64,000 bases of DNA from Streptomyces alboniger (GTDB lineage: Bacteria > Actinomycetota > Actinomycetes > Streptomycetales > Streptomycetaceae): NCBI RefSeq assembly GCF_008704395.1, contig NZ_CP023695.1:1364001-1428000 (forward strand), written 5' to 3'. Made by a program: the position numbers and the translations under genes. Positions 50,901 through 59,067 of this stretch are shown here, piece by piece; position 1 is the stretch's first letter, and each line of letters opens with the position of its first letter. The notes beneath the pieces were generated by a model. It was not told the origin of the DNA. It ran no database searches and was given only the letters and a program-made list of their open reading frames with translations.

Positions 50901-51743
50901 CTAGCTGGATGTGACGGAGCGGCACCCTCCGGCGGCGCGCTGTGCACGAGCGGAGGCATAGAGGCACACGGCGGCGGCGGTCGCGAGATTGAGGCTCTCG
51001 GCTCTGCCGTGGATCGGAACGCGCACCACGGCGTCGGCGAGCGCGCGGGTCTCCTCCGGCAGGCCCCACGCCTCGTTGCCGAAGATCCAGGCGGTGGGGG
51101 TGCCCATGGTGCCCTTGTCCAGCTCCGTGTCGAGGTCGTCCTCGCCCGCGCCGTCGGCGGCGAGAATGCGTACGCCCGCGTCCTTCAGGCCCTGTACGGC
51201 CCTCTCCACGGGTACGCCGACGGCGACCGGCAGGTGGAAGTGCGAACCGACCGAGGCGCGCACCGCCTTGGGGTTGTAGAGGTCGACGGAGGCGTCGGTC
51301 AGGATGACGGCCTCGGCGCCCGCGGCGTCGGCGCAGCGCAGTACGGTCCCGGCGTTGCCGGGGTCGCGCACGTGGGCGAGGACGGCGACGAGCCTGGGCC
51401 GGGCGGCCAGGATCTCCTCGAACGGCGTGTCGAGGAACCGGCAGACCCCGACGAGCCCCTGGGGTGTCACGGTCGTCGAGATGTCGGCGATGACGTCCTC
51501 GTCGGCGAGGTGCACCTTGGCGCCGGCGGCCCGCGCCTCCGCCACGATGTCTGCGTAGCGCTCGGCGGCGTCGACGGTGGCGAACAGCTCGACGAGCGTG
51601 TCGGCGTGCCCGGCGGCCTCCCGCACGGCCTGCGGCCCCTCGGCGAGGAACAGCCGCTCCTTCCCCCGGAAATTCCGCTTGGCCAGCCGCCGCGCGGCGC
51701 TGACGCGCGGCGACTTGGAGGAGATCAATTCAGCGGCAACCAT
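50901..51743 (-). CDS. SpoU/TrmH-family RNA methyltransferase
   Basis: 280 residues from ATG 51743 with GAGGTGAG upstream. N-terminal RNA-binding substrate domain (RRLAKRNFRGKERLFLAEGPQAV) and the knotted SPOUT domain with motifs VRDPGNAGTVLR, IFGNEAWGLPEE and ESLNLATAAAVCLY. It methylates a ribose 2'-OH of rRNA or tRNA. The gene sits between pheS and rplT in many actinomycetes. The exact nucleotide is unknown. Confidence 0.92.
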   Translation of the reverse strand: MVAAELISSKSPRVSAARRLAKRNFRGKERLFLAEGPQAVREAAGHADTLVELFATVDAAERYADIVAEARAAGAKVHLADEDVIADISTTVTPQGLVGVCRFLDTPFEEILAARPRLVAVLAHVRDPGNAGTVLRCADAAGAEAVILTDASVDLYNPKAVRASVGSHFHLPVAVGVPVERAVQGLKDAGVRILAADGAGEDDLDTELDKGTMGTPTAWIFGNEAWGLPEETRALADAVVRVPIHGRAESLNLATAAAVCLYASARAQRAAGGCRSVTSS

Positions 51744-51762
51744 AAAACTCACCTCAGGGACA

Positions 51763-51803
51763 GCGCCCCTGAAAGGGGCGCGGGGAACTGCGCGACCAGC
51801 CAC
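51763..51803. repeat. Dispersed Streptomyces intergenic repeat, copy 2
   Basis: GCGCCCCTGAAAGGGGCGC stem then GGGGAACTGCGCGACCAGCC; nearly identical to copy 1 at 12001-12039. It lies between the SpoU methyltransferase start and the rplT terminator. Confidence 0.7.
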
Positions 51804-51860
51804 ACACAAACCCGCGGGCGGCAGAAACCAGCAGGGGGCAGACGAGCTCCTAACAGAAAC

Positions 51861-51890
51861 GGACCCGCAGGCCACCAGGCCTACGGGTCC
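51861..51890 (-). terminator. Terminator of the infC-rpmI-rplT operon
   Basis: GGACCCG-c-AGGCC / GGCCT-a-CGGGTCC, a 12-bp stem with one mismatch and an ACCA loop, 25 bases past the rplT stop. Confidence 0.82.
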
Positions 51891-51915
51891 GAAACACGCT
51901 CAGCTCAGCGCAGCG

Positions 51916-52299
51916 TCACGCGGCCTTGGGCGCGTTGACGTCCGACGGCAGCGCCTTCTGCGCGACCTCGACCAGCGCGGCGAACGCGTTCTGGTCGTTG
52001 ACGGCCAGCTCCGCGAGGATCTTGCGGTCCACCTCGATGTTGGCGGCCTTCAGACCCTGGATGAAGCGGTTGTAGGTGATGCCGTTGGCGCGGGCAGCGG
52101 CGTTGATGCGCTGGATCCACAGCTGACGGAAGTCGCCCTTGCGCTTCTTGCGGTCGTTGTAGTTGTAGACCAGGGAGTGGGTGACCTGCTCCTTGGCCTT
52201 GCGGTACAGGCGCGAGCGCTGGCCGCGGTAGCCGCTGGCCGCTTCGAGGATCGCCCGACGCTTCTTGTGGGCGTTGACTGCCCGCTTGACGCGTGCCAC
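51916..52299 (-). CDS. rplT: Large-subunit ribosomal protein bL20
   Basis: 127 residues. Starts [38 protein letters not shown] and carries [18 protein letters not shown], the standard L20 sequence. Last gene of the infC-rpmI-rplT operon, which assembles the large ribosomal subunit. Confidence 0.98.
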   Translation of the reverse strand: MARVKRAVNAHKKRRAILEAASGYRGQRSRLYRKAKEQVTHSLVYNYNDRKKRKGDFRQLWIQRINAAARANGITYNRFIQGLKAANIEVDRKILAELAVNDQNAFAALVEVAQKALPSDVNAPKAA

Positions 52300-52394
52300 T
52301 TGTTAACTCCTTGTAGCGGGGCCGTGGTTGGACTCACACGACCCGGTATCGATTGGGTCCCGGTCAGAGCGAGGCGCGCGGTGCGCGCCCCGGC

Positions 52395-52589
52395 TCACTT
52401 GCCGAGAAGCTTCTTGATCTTCTTGGCGTCGCCCGGGGCCATCTCGGCGTTGCCGGTGAGGCGACGCGTCAGACGGGACGACTTGTGCTCGAGCAGGTGG
52501 CGCTTGCCGGCGCGCTCACGGAGCACCTTGCCGGAGCCGGTGACCTTGAAGCGCTTGCTGGCACCGCTGTGCGACTTGTTCTTCGGCAT
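52395..52589 (-). CDS. rpmI: Large-subunit ribosomal protein bL35
   Basis: 64 residues: [21 protein letters not shown] then [20 protein letters not shown], standard L35. Lies between infC and rplT in the usual order. Confidence 0.98.
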   Translation of the reverse strand: MPKNKSHSGASKRFKVTGSGKVLRERAGKRHLLEHKSSRLTRRLTGNAEMAPGDAKKIKKLLGK

Positions 52590-52696
52590 AGCGCCGTTCT
52601 CTCCTCGTCAGTGGCACTCCGATGCCCGGTCGTGAAACCGGGCATCCGGGAGCCATATGTGTCAGTTGGCGATCCCCTGGACTCGCGTCCGGGAGA

Positions 52697-53359
52697 TCAG
52701 GCCTCGGCGTTGGCCTCGGCCGGGGCCTCGGCGGGAGCCTCGGAGGGCTCCTCCCCCTCGGCGGAGTTCTGCGAGCGGCCCGGGTTGGCCTTCGCGTCCG
52801 CCTTGCGGGCCGCCTGGGCCTCGCGGGCCTCGGCCATCGCCTCGGTCTTCTTCTTGTGCGGACCGAGAACCATGATCATGTTTCGGCCGTCCTGCTTCGG
52901 GTTCGACTCGATGAACCCGAGGTCCTCGACGTCCGAAGCGAGACGCTGCAACAGCCGGAAGCCCAGCTCGGGGCGGGACTGCTCGCGACCACGGAACATG
53001 ATCGTGATCTTGACCTTGTCGCCCTGCTTGAGGAACCGGACGACATGACCCTTCTTGGTGTCATAGTCGTGCGGGTCGATCTTCGGCCGGAGCTTCATCT
53101 CCTTGATGACCGTGTGCGCCTGGTTCTTGCGCGCCTCACGGGCCTTCATGGCCGACTCGTACTTGAACTTCCCGTAGTCCATGAGCTTGCACACGGGCGG
53201 CCGGGCGGTCGCCGCGACCTCGACAAGGTCGAGGTCGTACTCCTGCGCGAGCTCCAGGGCCTTGGCAAGCGGAACAATCCCGACCTGCTCGCCGCTGGGG
53301 CCGACAAGTCGCACCTCGGGAACGCGAATCCGGTCGTTGATGCGGGGCTCGGCGCTGAT
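52697..53359 (-). CDS. infC: Translation initiation factor IF-3, probable AUC start
   Basis: 220 residues if started at ATC 53359 ([20 protein letters not shown]). GAGGAGG lies four to five bases before that codon and no in-frame ATG, GTG or well-placed TTG exists before it; reading further upstream would translate the ribosome site as CYRGGS. Full N domain, linker and C domain ([25 protein letters not shown]) plus an actinobacterial Glu/Ala-rich tail. IF-3 rejects non-AUG starts, so a rare start codon lets it limit its own synthesis, as with AUU in E. coli. Confidence 0.93.
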   Translation of the reverse strand: MSAEPRINDRIRVPEVRLVGPSGEQVGIVPLAKALELAQEYDLDLVEVAATARPPVCKLMDYGKFKYESAMKAREARKNQAHTVIKEMKLRPKIDPHDYDTKKGHVVRFLKQGDKVKITIMFRGREQSRPELGFRLLQRLASDVEDLGFIESNPKQDGRNMIMVLGPHKKKTEAMAEAREAQAARKADAKANPGRSQNSAEGEEPSEAPAEAPAEANAEA

Positions 53360-53440
53360 GGATCCTCCTCGGTAGCACCACGCGACCGTCTGGCGGACAG
53401 CCGCGTTACGTCTGTTTGACTGGACCAACCGCGCGAGGCA

Positions 53441-53474
53441 ATAAAAAATGCCCCGACCGATCACAGAAGGGGCT
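53441..53474 (-). terminator. Intrinsic terminator in the infC leader (attenuator)
   Basis: GCCCC/GGGGC stem (53450-53473) with a 14-base loop, followed on the transcript by AUUUUUUAUU (53441-53449 region). It is the only U6 terminator I found in the window and lies between the infC promoter and the gene, so read-through must be regulated. Confidence 0.75.
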
Positions 53475-53661
53475 CCACGTACTACCGGAGCACCTCCGCG
53501 GTGATCGCGGGGCGCACATCGGGCGACCCGAAGCCTCGGGGACTTCGGCCGCCTGACCGGTGACCCGCCGCTCCGGGGAGCGGCCAGGTGGGAGATCGGA
53601 GCCTCCACTTGTGGGCCGGATCCTTGCGTTGGCACGCGGGTCTCCGGCCGGTCGTTACACA
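53475..53661 (-). promoter_or_regulatory. Structured 5' leader of infC-rpmI-rplT
   Basis: About 190 bases of transcript with several strong stems, including GCCGCTCC/GGAGCGGC (8 bp) and CCGAAG/CTTCGG, before the U-rich terminator. In Bacillus an infC leader is controlled by L20; an equivalent autoregulation here is inference. Confidence 0.55.
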
Positions 53662-53691
53662 AGGTTAGCAGCTCCCCCGGGGTAGGGCGAA
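53662..53691 (-). promoter_or_regulatory. Probable infC operon promoter
   Basis: -10 TAACCT (53662-53667), 18-base spacer, -35 TTCGCC (53686-53691). It faces infC and sits about 300 bases before the start. Confidence 0.5.
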
Positions 53692-53752
53692 CCGGCCGGG
53701 CCGCGGGCTCCCGGGGGCCGGGCTGTCCGGGGCGCGGCTTATCGTGTGGGAC

Positions 53753-54139
53753 ATGAGCGACACGACCCCCGCCCCCGAGTCCCCCGAGGTCCCCGGGCCC
53801 GACTCCCCCGACTTCGACACCTTGACCCGTGACATCGCGGACGTCCCCGCGGTCGAGGTGATCACCACGGTGGCGGTCCACCTGATGAGCGCCGCCGCCG
53901 TGAATCTCGGCCTCGCCGAGGGCGGCGAGGGCCACAAGGACCTCGACGAGGCCCGCAAGCTGATCCACTCGCTGGCCGGTCTGCTGGACGCGAGCGCCAC
54001 GGAGATCAGCTCGTTCCACGCGGCGCCGCTGCGCGACGGCCTGAAGTCGCTCCAGCTGGCGTTCCGCGAGGCGTCGATCGTCGCGGACGAGCCGGGTCAG
54101 GGTCCGGGCGAGAAGTACACGGGCCCGGTCTTCGGCTGA
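53753..54139 (+). CDS. DUF1844 family protein
   Basis: 128 residues from ATG 53753 (a GTG at 53744 is also open). Acidic Pro-rich head, then [24 protein letters not shown] and [17 protein letters not shown], typical of DUF1844. TATCGT (53740-53745) is seven bases before the ATG, so likely leaderless. Divergent from the infC promoter. Function unknown. Confidence 0.82.
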   Translation: MSDTTPAPESPEVPGPDSPDFDTLTRDIADVPAVEVITTVAVHLMSAAAVNLGLAEGGEGHKDLDEARKLIHSLAGLLDASATEISSFHAAPLRDGLKSLQLAFREASIVADEPGQGPGEKYTGPVFG

Positions 54140-54165
54140 GCCGCCCCGGGGGCGATCCCGGGGAG

Positions 54166-54219
54166 TCAGTCAGTACGCACCGATCAGTCAGTGCGCCACG
54201 GTCAGTCAGTACGTACGTA
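54166..54219. repeat. 18-bp tandem repeat at the sseB 3' end
   Basis: Three 18-base units, each starting TCAGTCAGT (54166, 54184, 54202). On the minus strand each reads ACTGACTGA, giving stops in two frames; the third unit holds the sseB stop codon. Confidence 0.7.
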
Positions 54220-54936
54220 GAGGGGCTCGCCCGGTGGCGTCGCCTCGGCCGGCAGGATCGCCAGGTCGAGGCCGCGCACCAGGCGGGCCCTCAGTGTTTC
54301 GTCGGCGGCGATGCGGCGGGCCACGCGCTGGGCGGCCTCGGCCGGCTCCGCGGTCGGGTCGAGCACCAGGGCGAGGGTGCCGTCGGAGCTGCCGGGGCCG
54401 AGGTGGGCGCGGAGCACGGCGGGCTCGGCTGCGACGGCCGCGCGCACCGCGCCGGTGACGGCGGGGTCGGCGAGCGGGTCGGCGCCGGCGCGGCCCTCGG
54501 CGAGGGCGAGCAGCGCGGCCCGGCCCAGTTCGTAGGGGACGGGGCCCGCGAGGTCGAGGACGATCGTGTCCGCCTGTTCGTGGGCCGCGGCCTGGAGCGC
54601 CTGGTGCAGAGGGACGGCGACGGGCCGGGCCGCCGGGTCCCACAGGGCGAGGGCCTCGGTGGAGGTGAAGGCGGGCAGTGCCGTGCGGTCGCCGGCCTTG
54701 AGCGTGGGGACGGCCATGTCACTGGTCTTCTCGCGGCGAAGGCCGTTCTCGTCCTCCTCGACCTCGCCGAGTACGGCGACCACGGGAACGAGGAGCCGGG
54801 CCTCGGCCAGGGCTTCGAGGACGGGCCCGTGGGCCGTACGGTCCTGCGACCAGGCGGTGAGCGCCGCGGCGAGCCGGGGGTCGGCCGTGCCGTCGTCGTC
54901 GGAGAAACCGGGGTCGGGAATGTTCTTGTTCGCCAC
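54202..54936 (-). CDS. SseB-family protein
   Basis: 244 residues. The SseB N-terminal domain appears as ARLLVPVVAVLGEVEEDEN through VPTLKAGDRTALPAFTSTEALALWD. The C-terminal part is Ala-rich and helical. SseB-like proteins are common in actinomycetes with no secretion system nearby; role unknown. Its stop lies in an 18-bp repeat. Confidence 0.8.
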   Translation of the reverse strand: MANKNIPDPGFSDDDGTADPRLAAALTAWSQDRTAHGPVLEALAEARLLVPVVAVLGEVEEDENGLRREKTSDMAVPTLKAGDRTALPAFTSTEALALWDPAARPVAVPLHQALQAAAHEQADTIVLDLAGPVPYELGRAALLALAEGRAGADPLADPAVTGAVRAAVAAEPAVLRAHLGPGSSDGTLALVLDPTAEPAEAAQRVARRIAADETLRARLVRGLDLAILPAEATPPGEPLYVRTD

Positions 54937-54956
54937 GGTCCGACCCTAGTCCGACC

Positions 54957-56186
54957 CTAGAGAGGGCCGCCCGGCGCCCCTCCCGGCGGGACGCGCCGTC
55001 CCCCGAGGAGCTGGGTCACGGCCTCGGGCAGGGGGCCCCGCCGCCCGCGCCACAGGTAGACGCCGGCCGCCAGCAGGGCCACGCCCAGGCCGCCCGCGAC
55101 GGGCCCGACCCAGGCGGCGGGGCCGCTGTCGCCCTCTGCCGCGTCGGGGCCGGGGCCGAAGTACTTCTCGCCGTACGCCGCCGCGCGCGGCTTGTCCCGC
55201 CCGAGTGCGGCGCCCCGGGTGAGGGCGGCCGCCGGGTCGATGAGGCCGAAGCCGCGGGAGTCGTCGCGGCCACCTGGCGGTGCGTCGCGGGCGGTGTTCT
55301 CCAGGAGCTGTTTGATCTGCGCGGGCGTGAGGCCGGGGTGGGCGGCGCGGATCAGGGCGACGGCACCGGAGACGAAGGCGGAGGCGGCGCTGGTGCCCCA
55401 TCCCTCGTAGTACTTGCCGTCGGGGTCGGCGATGACGATGTCGTCGCCGGGTGCGGCGACGGTGGCGTACCACCGGCGGGTGGAGAAGGAGGCGCGGTCG
55501 CCGTTCTCGTCGACGGCCGTCGCGGCGATCACGCCGGGGTAGGCGGCCGGGTAGGAGACGTGGTCGCCGCGCTCGCCGCCGTTGCCCGCGGAGGCGACGA
55601 CGGCGACGCCCTTCTTGAGCGCGTACTGGACGGCGGCGTCCTCGGCGGGTTCGGGGTGGGCGGACTTGGAGTCGTCGCCGAGGGAGAGGTTGATGACGTC
55701 CGCGCCGTGGTCGGCCGCCCAGCGGATGCCTTCGGCGAGCGCGTTGCCGCGGGTGTTGCGGGCCTTCTTGCGGGCGGGGTCGCCGTCTTCGAGGATCACG
55801 CGGATCGGCAGGATCTTCGCTTCGGGCGCGATGCCGAGTACGCCGTCGGCGCGGCCCTCGCCGTGTCCGTGGCCCGCGATGATGCCGGCCATGGCGGTGC
55901 CGTGCCGGGCCCAGGGGCGGTCGCCGCGGCGGGCGCCGAAGCCGACCATGTCCTTGCCTTCGAGGACGTTGCCCACGAGGTCGGGGTGCTGGGCGTCGAT
56001 GCCGGTGTCGAGGACGGCGACGGTGATGCCGTTGCCCTTGGTGGTCTGCCAGGCCTGGCCGGTGTGCATGGCGTCCAGGCCCCACTGCTGGGCGCGGATG
56101 CCGTCGTTGGCGTGTGCCGGGGCCGCGGGGGCGAGGGCCAGCGCGGCGGCGACCACGGCGGCGGCCAGGGACTGACGGGGCCTCAT
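54957..56186 (-). CDS. Mycosin-like (MycP) membrane-anchored subtilase
   Basis: 409 residues. Signal peptide (SLAAAVVAAALALAPAAPAHA), S8 catalytic triad in VAVLDTGIDAQHPDLVG (Asp), ARHGTAMAGIIAG (His) and GTSAASAFVSGAVAL (Ser), and a C-terminal membrane anchor (GPVAGGLGVALLAAGVYLWRGRRG). This is the layout of the mycosins of type VII secretion, active outside the cell. No ecc or esx gene is nearby. Its start shares a base with the stop of the upstream gene (TGATG), so the two are coupled. Confidence 0.88.
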   Translation of the reverse strand: MRPRQSLAAAVVAAALALAPAAPAHANDGIRAQQWGLDAMHTGQAWQTTKGNGITVAVLDTGIDAQHPDLVGNVLEGKDMVGFGARRGDRPWARHGTAMAGIIAGHGHGEGRADGVLGIAPEAKILPIRVILEDGDPARKKARNTRGNALAEGIRWAADHGADVINLSLGDDSKSAHPEPAEDAAVQYALKKGVAVVASAGNGGERGDHVSYPAAYPGVIAATAVDENGDRASFSTRRWYATVAAPGDDIVIADPDGKYYEGWGTSAASAFVSGAVALIRAAHPGLTPAQIKQLLENTARDAPPGGRDDSRGFGLIDPAAALTRGAALGRDKPRAAAYGEKYFGPGPDAAEGDSGPAAWVGPVAGGLGVALLAAGVYLWRGRRGPLPEAVTQLLGGRRVPPGGAPGGPL

Positions 56187-57631
56187 CACGCCTTCTCCGC
56201 CTTCGCGATGGTCTTGCGCAGGCCTCGCTCGACGCGGTCGGCGATGCCCTTCGCCTCGTGGCCGAGGCCGGACTGGGCGGGCGCCGAGGCGGTGTTGCTG
56301 CCCATCGCCTCGGTGGCGGGCTCCGGGTCCGTGACGGCGCGGCCGTCGGCGAACCCGGATACGGCGTACGCGACGACGGGCGCGTCCGGCAGCACGGACA
56401 CCGTCCAGGACGCGCGCTGGGCGTCCCTGAAGTCCTTGGCCGCCGTGCCCTTGGCCGCGTAGGGCCTCGGCATGAGATCGGGGCGCCGGTCGAGGCCCTC
56501 GCGCGTGAAACGGTTCCGCAGCGCCCGCATGGCCTCGGCGTCCGCCTTGGTGAACAGCAGGCCCACGGTGGTGACATGGCTGCGGGTGGCGTCGGTGTAC
56601 GTGGCGCGGAGCAGGCGCAGACAGCCGGCCGGGGCGAGGGCCTTGGCCAGCAGCGGGTCGAAGGCGGCCGCGCAGCCGCTGTCGGGGGCGACGGCGACCC
56701 GGGTCCAGGACCGGTCGGCGCCGCCGGGGCCCGCGCCCTCGCCCTTGAGGGTGGGCGGGAAGAGCCGGTCGACGGGGACGCTGTGCCAGAGCCGGCCGGT
56801 GACCGCGTACGCACTGCGGTTGCCGCCGGTGGCGGACGACTCGCCGGTCAGCCAACTGCCGGTCACGGCGCCGCCGATGAGCCCGAGCCCAAGGACGACG
56901 CAGGCCGCGGCGGCGGCCACGCGGGGGCGGGCCCAGGCGCTGACGGGGCGCAGCCGGGTGGTGGTGTCGTCGTCGTACATGGCGGGCCGCGCGAAGAACA
57001 CGAAGGGCCGCCCGGCGGCGGACCGCTCCGGTACGTCACCCGCGTCGAGGACGCGCCGGGTGCGGGTGCCCGGGGGCGGGGCGTCGGGGAGGCGGGCGGA
57101 GGCGGGTGGGGGCGGCGGGGCGTCACCGTCGACATCGTCGACTCCGTCGGGTCGACGGGGCAGGGGGCCGCGCGTGGCCTCCGTGAAGTCGCGGATGGAG
57201 GGGCCGGCTTCGTAAGGGGTCGACGCCGTGTCCCCATCCTGGCCCTGGCCCTGGCCCTGGTCACGGTCACGGTCACGGTCACGGTCACGGTCACGGTCAC
57301 GGTCACGCGAAGGGGATACCCCGGGAGGGGGTTGCGCGGGGAGCCCGGTCGGCGCGGGGTCGCCGGACGCCGCGCCGCCGCGCCCACCGGGCCGTGCCGC
57401 CTCGGTGAACGGAGCCAGCAGGGCCGCTACGCGCGCGGCCTGGTCGTCGTCCTCGTCCTCGGTGTCGGCCGTGGGGCGGGGTGCGTCGAGGAGCCAGTCC
57501 TCGTCCACCGGGGGGCGCACGTCGGGGAAGCGGGCGGACGGCGCGGGCGGCGGCTCGTCCGGAGGGGACGTGGGGCGGGGCGGCGCGGTGGGACGCGGGG
57601 GAATCGGGGTGCGTCCCGCCTCCGTGCTCAT
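56186..57631 (-). CDS. Membrane protein with repetitive Pro/Asp-rich cytoplasmic region
   Basis: 481 residues from ATG 57631. Residues 1-260 are low complexity (Pro, Arg-Asp and Gln-Gly repeats), then one membrane helix (VAAAAACVVLGLGLIGGAVTGSW) and an exported domain of about 190 residues with two cysteines (DSGCAAAFDP, APAGCLRLL). The exported domain is unfamiliar to me but conserved-looking. Coupled to the mycosin, so a substrate, chaperone or regulator of that protease is likely. Contains an 8-copy hexamer repeat. Confidence 0.75.
   Translation of the reverse strand: MSTEAGRTPIPPRPTAPPRPTSPPDEPPPAPSARFPDVRPPVDEDWLLDAPRPTADTEDEDDDQAARVAALLAPFTEAARPGGRGGAASGDPAPTGLPAQPPPGVSPSRDRDRDRDRDRDRDRDQGQGQGQDGDTASTPYEAGPSIRDFTEATRGPLPRRPDGVDDVDGDAPPPPPASARLPDAPPPGTRTRRVLDAGDVPERSAAGRPFVFFARPAMYDDDTTTRLRPVSAWARPRVAAAAACVVLGLGLIGGAVTGSWLTGESSATGGNRSAYAVTGRLWHSVPVDRLFPPTLKGEGAGPGGADRSWTRVAVAPDSGCAAAFDPLLAKALAPAGCLRLLRATYTDATRSHVTTVGLLFTKADAEAMRALRNRFTREGLDRRPDLMPRPYAAKGTAAKDFRDAQRASWTVSVLPDAPVVAYAVSGFADGRAVTDPEPATEAMGSNTASAPAQSGLGHEAKGIADRVERGLRKTIAKAEKA
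57239..57306. repeat. Hexanucleotide microsatellite inside the membrane protein gene
   Basis: Three CTGGCC units (57239-57256), then CTGG, then eight GGTCAC units (57259-57306). In the protein they give Gln-Gly and Arg-Asp dipeptide runs. The 6-base unit keeps the frame, so copy number can vary without breaking the gene. Confidence 0.85.
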
Positions 57632-57802
57632 GCTCCCCCGTCTCCTCGCGCTCCGGCTGCCGGAACGCTCGGCCCGGCGAGGCTCCGTGCGCGTCACTCT
57701 ACGGGCAGACGCGGGACCCGGGGGAACCCGGACCAGCGCCTCGGGCGATCTGCCCGGATCCTCCCCCTACCCTCCGGTAATCGTGTCTGGCAGGCTTCGG
57801 CC

Positions 57803-59005
57803 ATGACTGCCCGTGCCGCAGACCGGGCCCGTTATGACCGGGCCACCGCACACCTCGACGCCCCCGTCGCGATCATCGACGTGGACGCGTTCGACGCCAA
57901 CGCGGACGACCTCGTACGCCGGGCCGGCGGGAAGCCGATCCGGGTCGCGAGCAAGTCCGTGCGCTGCCGGGTCCTGCTCGAACGGGTCCTGGCCCGCGAG
58001 GGCTTCGCCGGGATCATGTCGTTCACGCTCGCCGAGTCGATGTGGCTCGCGCGTTCCGGCTTCGACGACGTCCTGCTCGCCTACCCCTCCGCCGACCGCG
58101 CCGGTTTCGCCGAGCTGACCGCCGACCCCAAGCTCGCGGCGGCCGTGACGGTGATGGTCGACGACCCCGCGCAGCTGCGGCTGATCGACGAGGCGAGGGA
58201 CGGCGGGGCCGAAGAGGTGCGGGTCTGCCTGGAGTTGGACACCTCCTTCCAGGTGCTGGGCAGGCGGGTACGGATCGGTGCGCTCCGTTCGCCGCTGCAC
58301 TCCCCCGTGCAGGTGGCCGCGCTGGCCCGCGCCATCGCCCGGCGGCCCGGGTTCAGGCTCGTGGGCGTCATGGCGTACGAGGGTCATGTCGCCGGGGTGG
58401 GTGACACGGTGGAGGGGCATCCGGCGCGCTCGCGGGCGATCAGGATGATGCAGGCCGCGGCCCGCAAGGAGCTGGCGGAGCGCCGGGCGAGGACCATCGG
58501 GGCGGTGCGGGCCCTCGCGCCGGACCTGGAGTTCGTGAACGGCGGTGGCACGGGCAGTGTGCAGCACACCGCGGCCGAGCGGGCGGTGACGGAGATCGCC
58601 GCGGGGTCGGGGCTCTTCGTGCCCCGGCTCTTCGACCACTACACGTCGTTCAGCGGCCGGCCGGCGGCGCTCTTCGCACAGCCGGTGGTGCGCAGGCCGG
58701 GGCCGGGGACCGTGACGGTGCTCGGCGGCGGCTATCCCGCGTCGGGTGTCGCGGGCCCCGACCGCTCGCCGGTGCCGTATCTCCCCGAGGGCCTGCGGTA
58801 CGACCCGCGGGAGGGCGCGGGCGAGGTGCAGACGCCGCTGCACGGCCCCCCTGCGGACGATCTACGGATCGGCGACAAGGTGTGGTTCCGGCACGCCAAG
58901 GCCGGGGAGCTGTGCGAGCGGTTCGACACGCTGCATCTGGTGGAGGGCGACCGGGTGACGGGGAGCGTTCCGACGTATCGGGGCGAGGGCCGCACCTTCC
59001 TCTGA
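57803..59005 (+). CDS. PLP-dependent alanine-racemase-fold enzyme (D-threonine aldolase/deaminase like)
   Basis: 400 residues. The N-terminal TIM barrel binds PLP at Lys51 (PIRVASKSVRCR); GVMAYEGHVAGVGD and FVNGGGTGSVQHTA are conserved in the amino acid deaminase/aldolase branch; a C-terminal beta domain holds the metal-site region (KVWFRHAKAGELCERFDTLHLV). It probably acts on a D-hydroxy-amino acid. CAGGCT six bases before the ATG hints at a leaderless start. Confidence 0.82.
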   Translation: MTARAADRARYDRATAHLDAPVAIIDVDAFDANADDLVRRAGGKPIRVASKSVRCRVLLERVLAREGFAGIMSFTLAESMWLARSGFDDVLLAYPSADRAGFAELTADPKLAAAVTVMVDDPAQLRLIDEARDGGAEEVRVCLELDTSFQVLGRRVRIGALRSPLHSPVQVAALARAIARRPGFRLVGVMAYEGHVAGVGDTVEGHPARSRAIRMMQAAARKELAERRARTIGAVRALAPDLEFVNGGGTGSVQHTAAERAVTEIAAGSGLFVPRLFDHYTSFSGRPAALFAQPVVRRPGPGTVTVLGGGYPASGVAGPDRSPVPYLPEGLRYDPREGAGEVQTPLHGPPADDLRIGDKVWFRHAKAGELCERFDTLHLVEGDRVTGSVPTYRGEGRTFL

Positions 59006-59028
59006 CCCGGATGACCGGATACCCGGAT

Positions 59029-59057
59029 GGCCGGAAGCACGCCTCGGTCCTCCGGCC
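59029..59057. terminator. Hairpin between convergent genes
   Basis: GGCCGGA (59029-59035) and TCCGGCC (59051-59057), a 7-bp stem between the PLP-enzyme stop and the DUF2510 gene stop. Confidence 0.5.
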
Positions 59058-59067
59058 GGAAGGATGC

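Noticed and set aside
57239..57306. CRISPR-like repeat or a transmembrane Val-Thr repeat protein on the plus strand
   Set aside because: The units are contiguous 6-mers with no spacers, and the plus-strand Val-Thr frame is only the shadow of the Arg-Asp codons in the real minus-strand gene.
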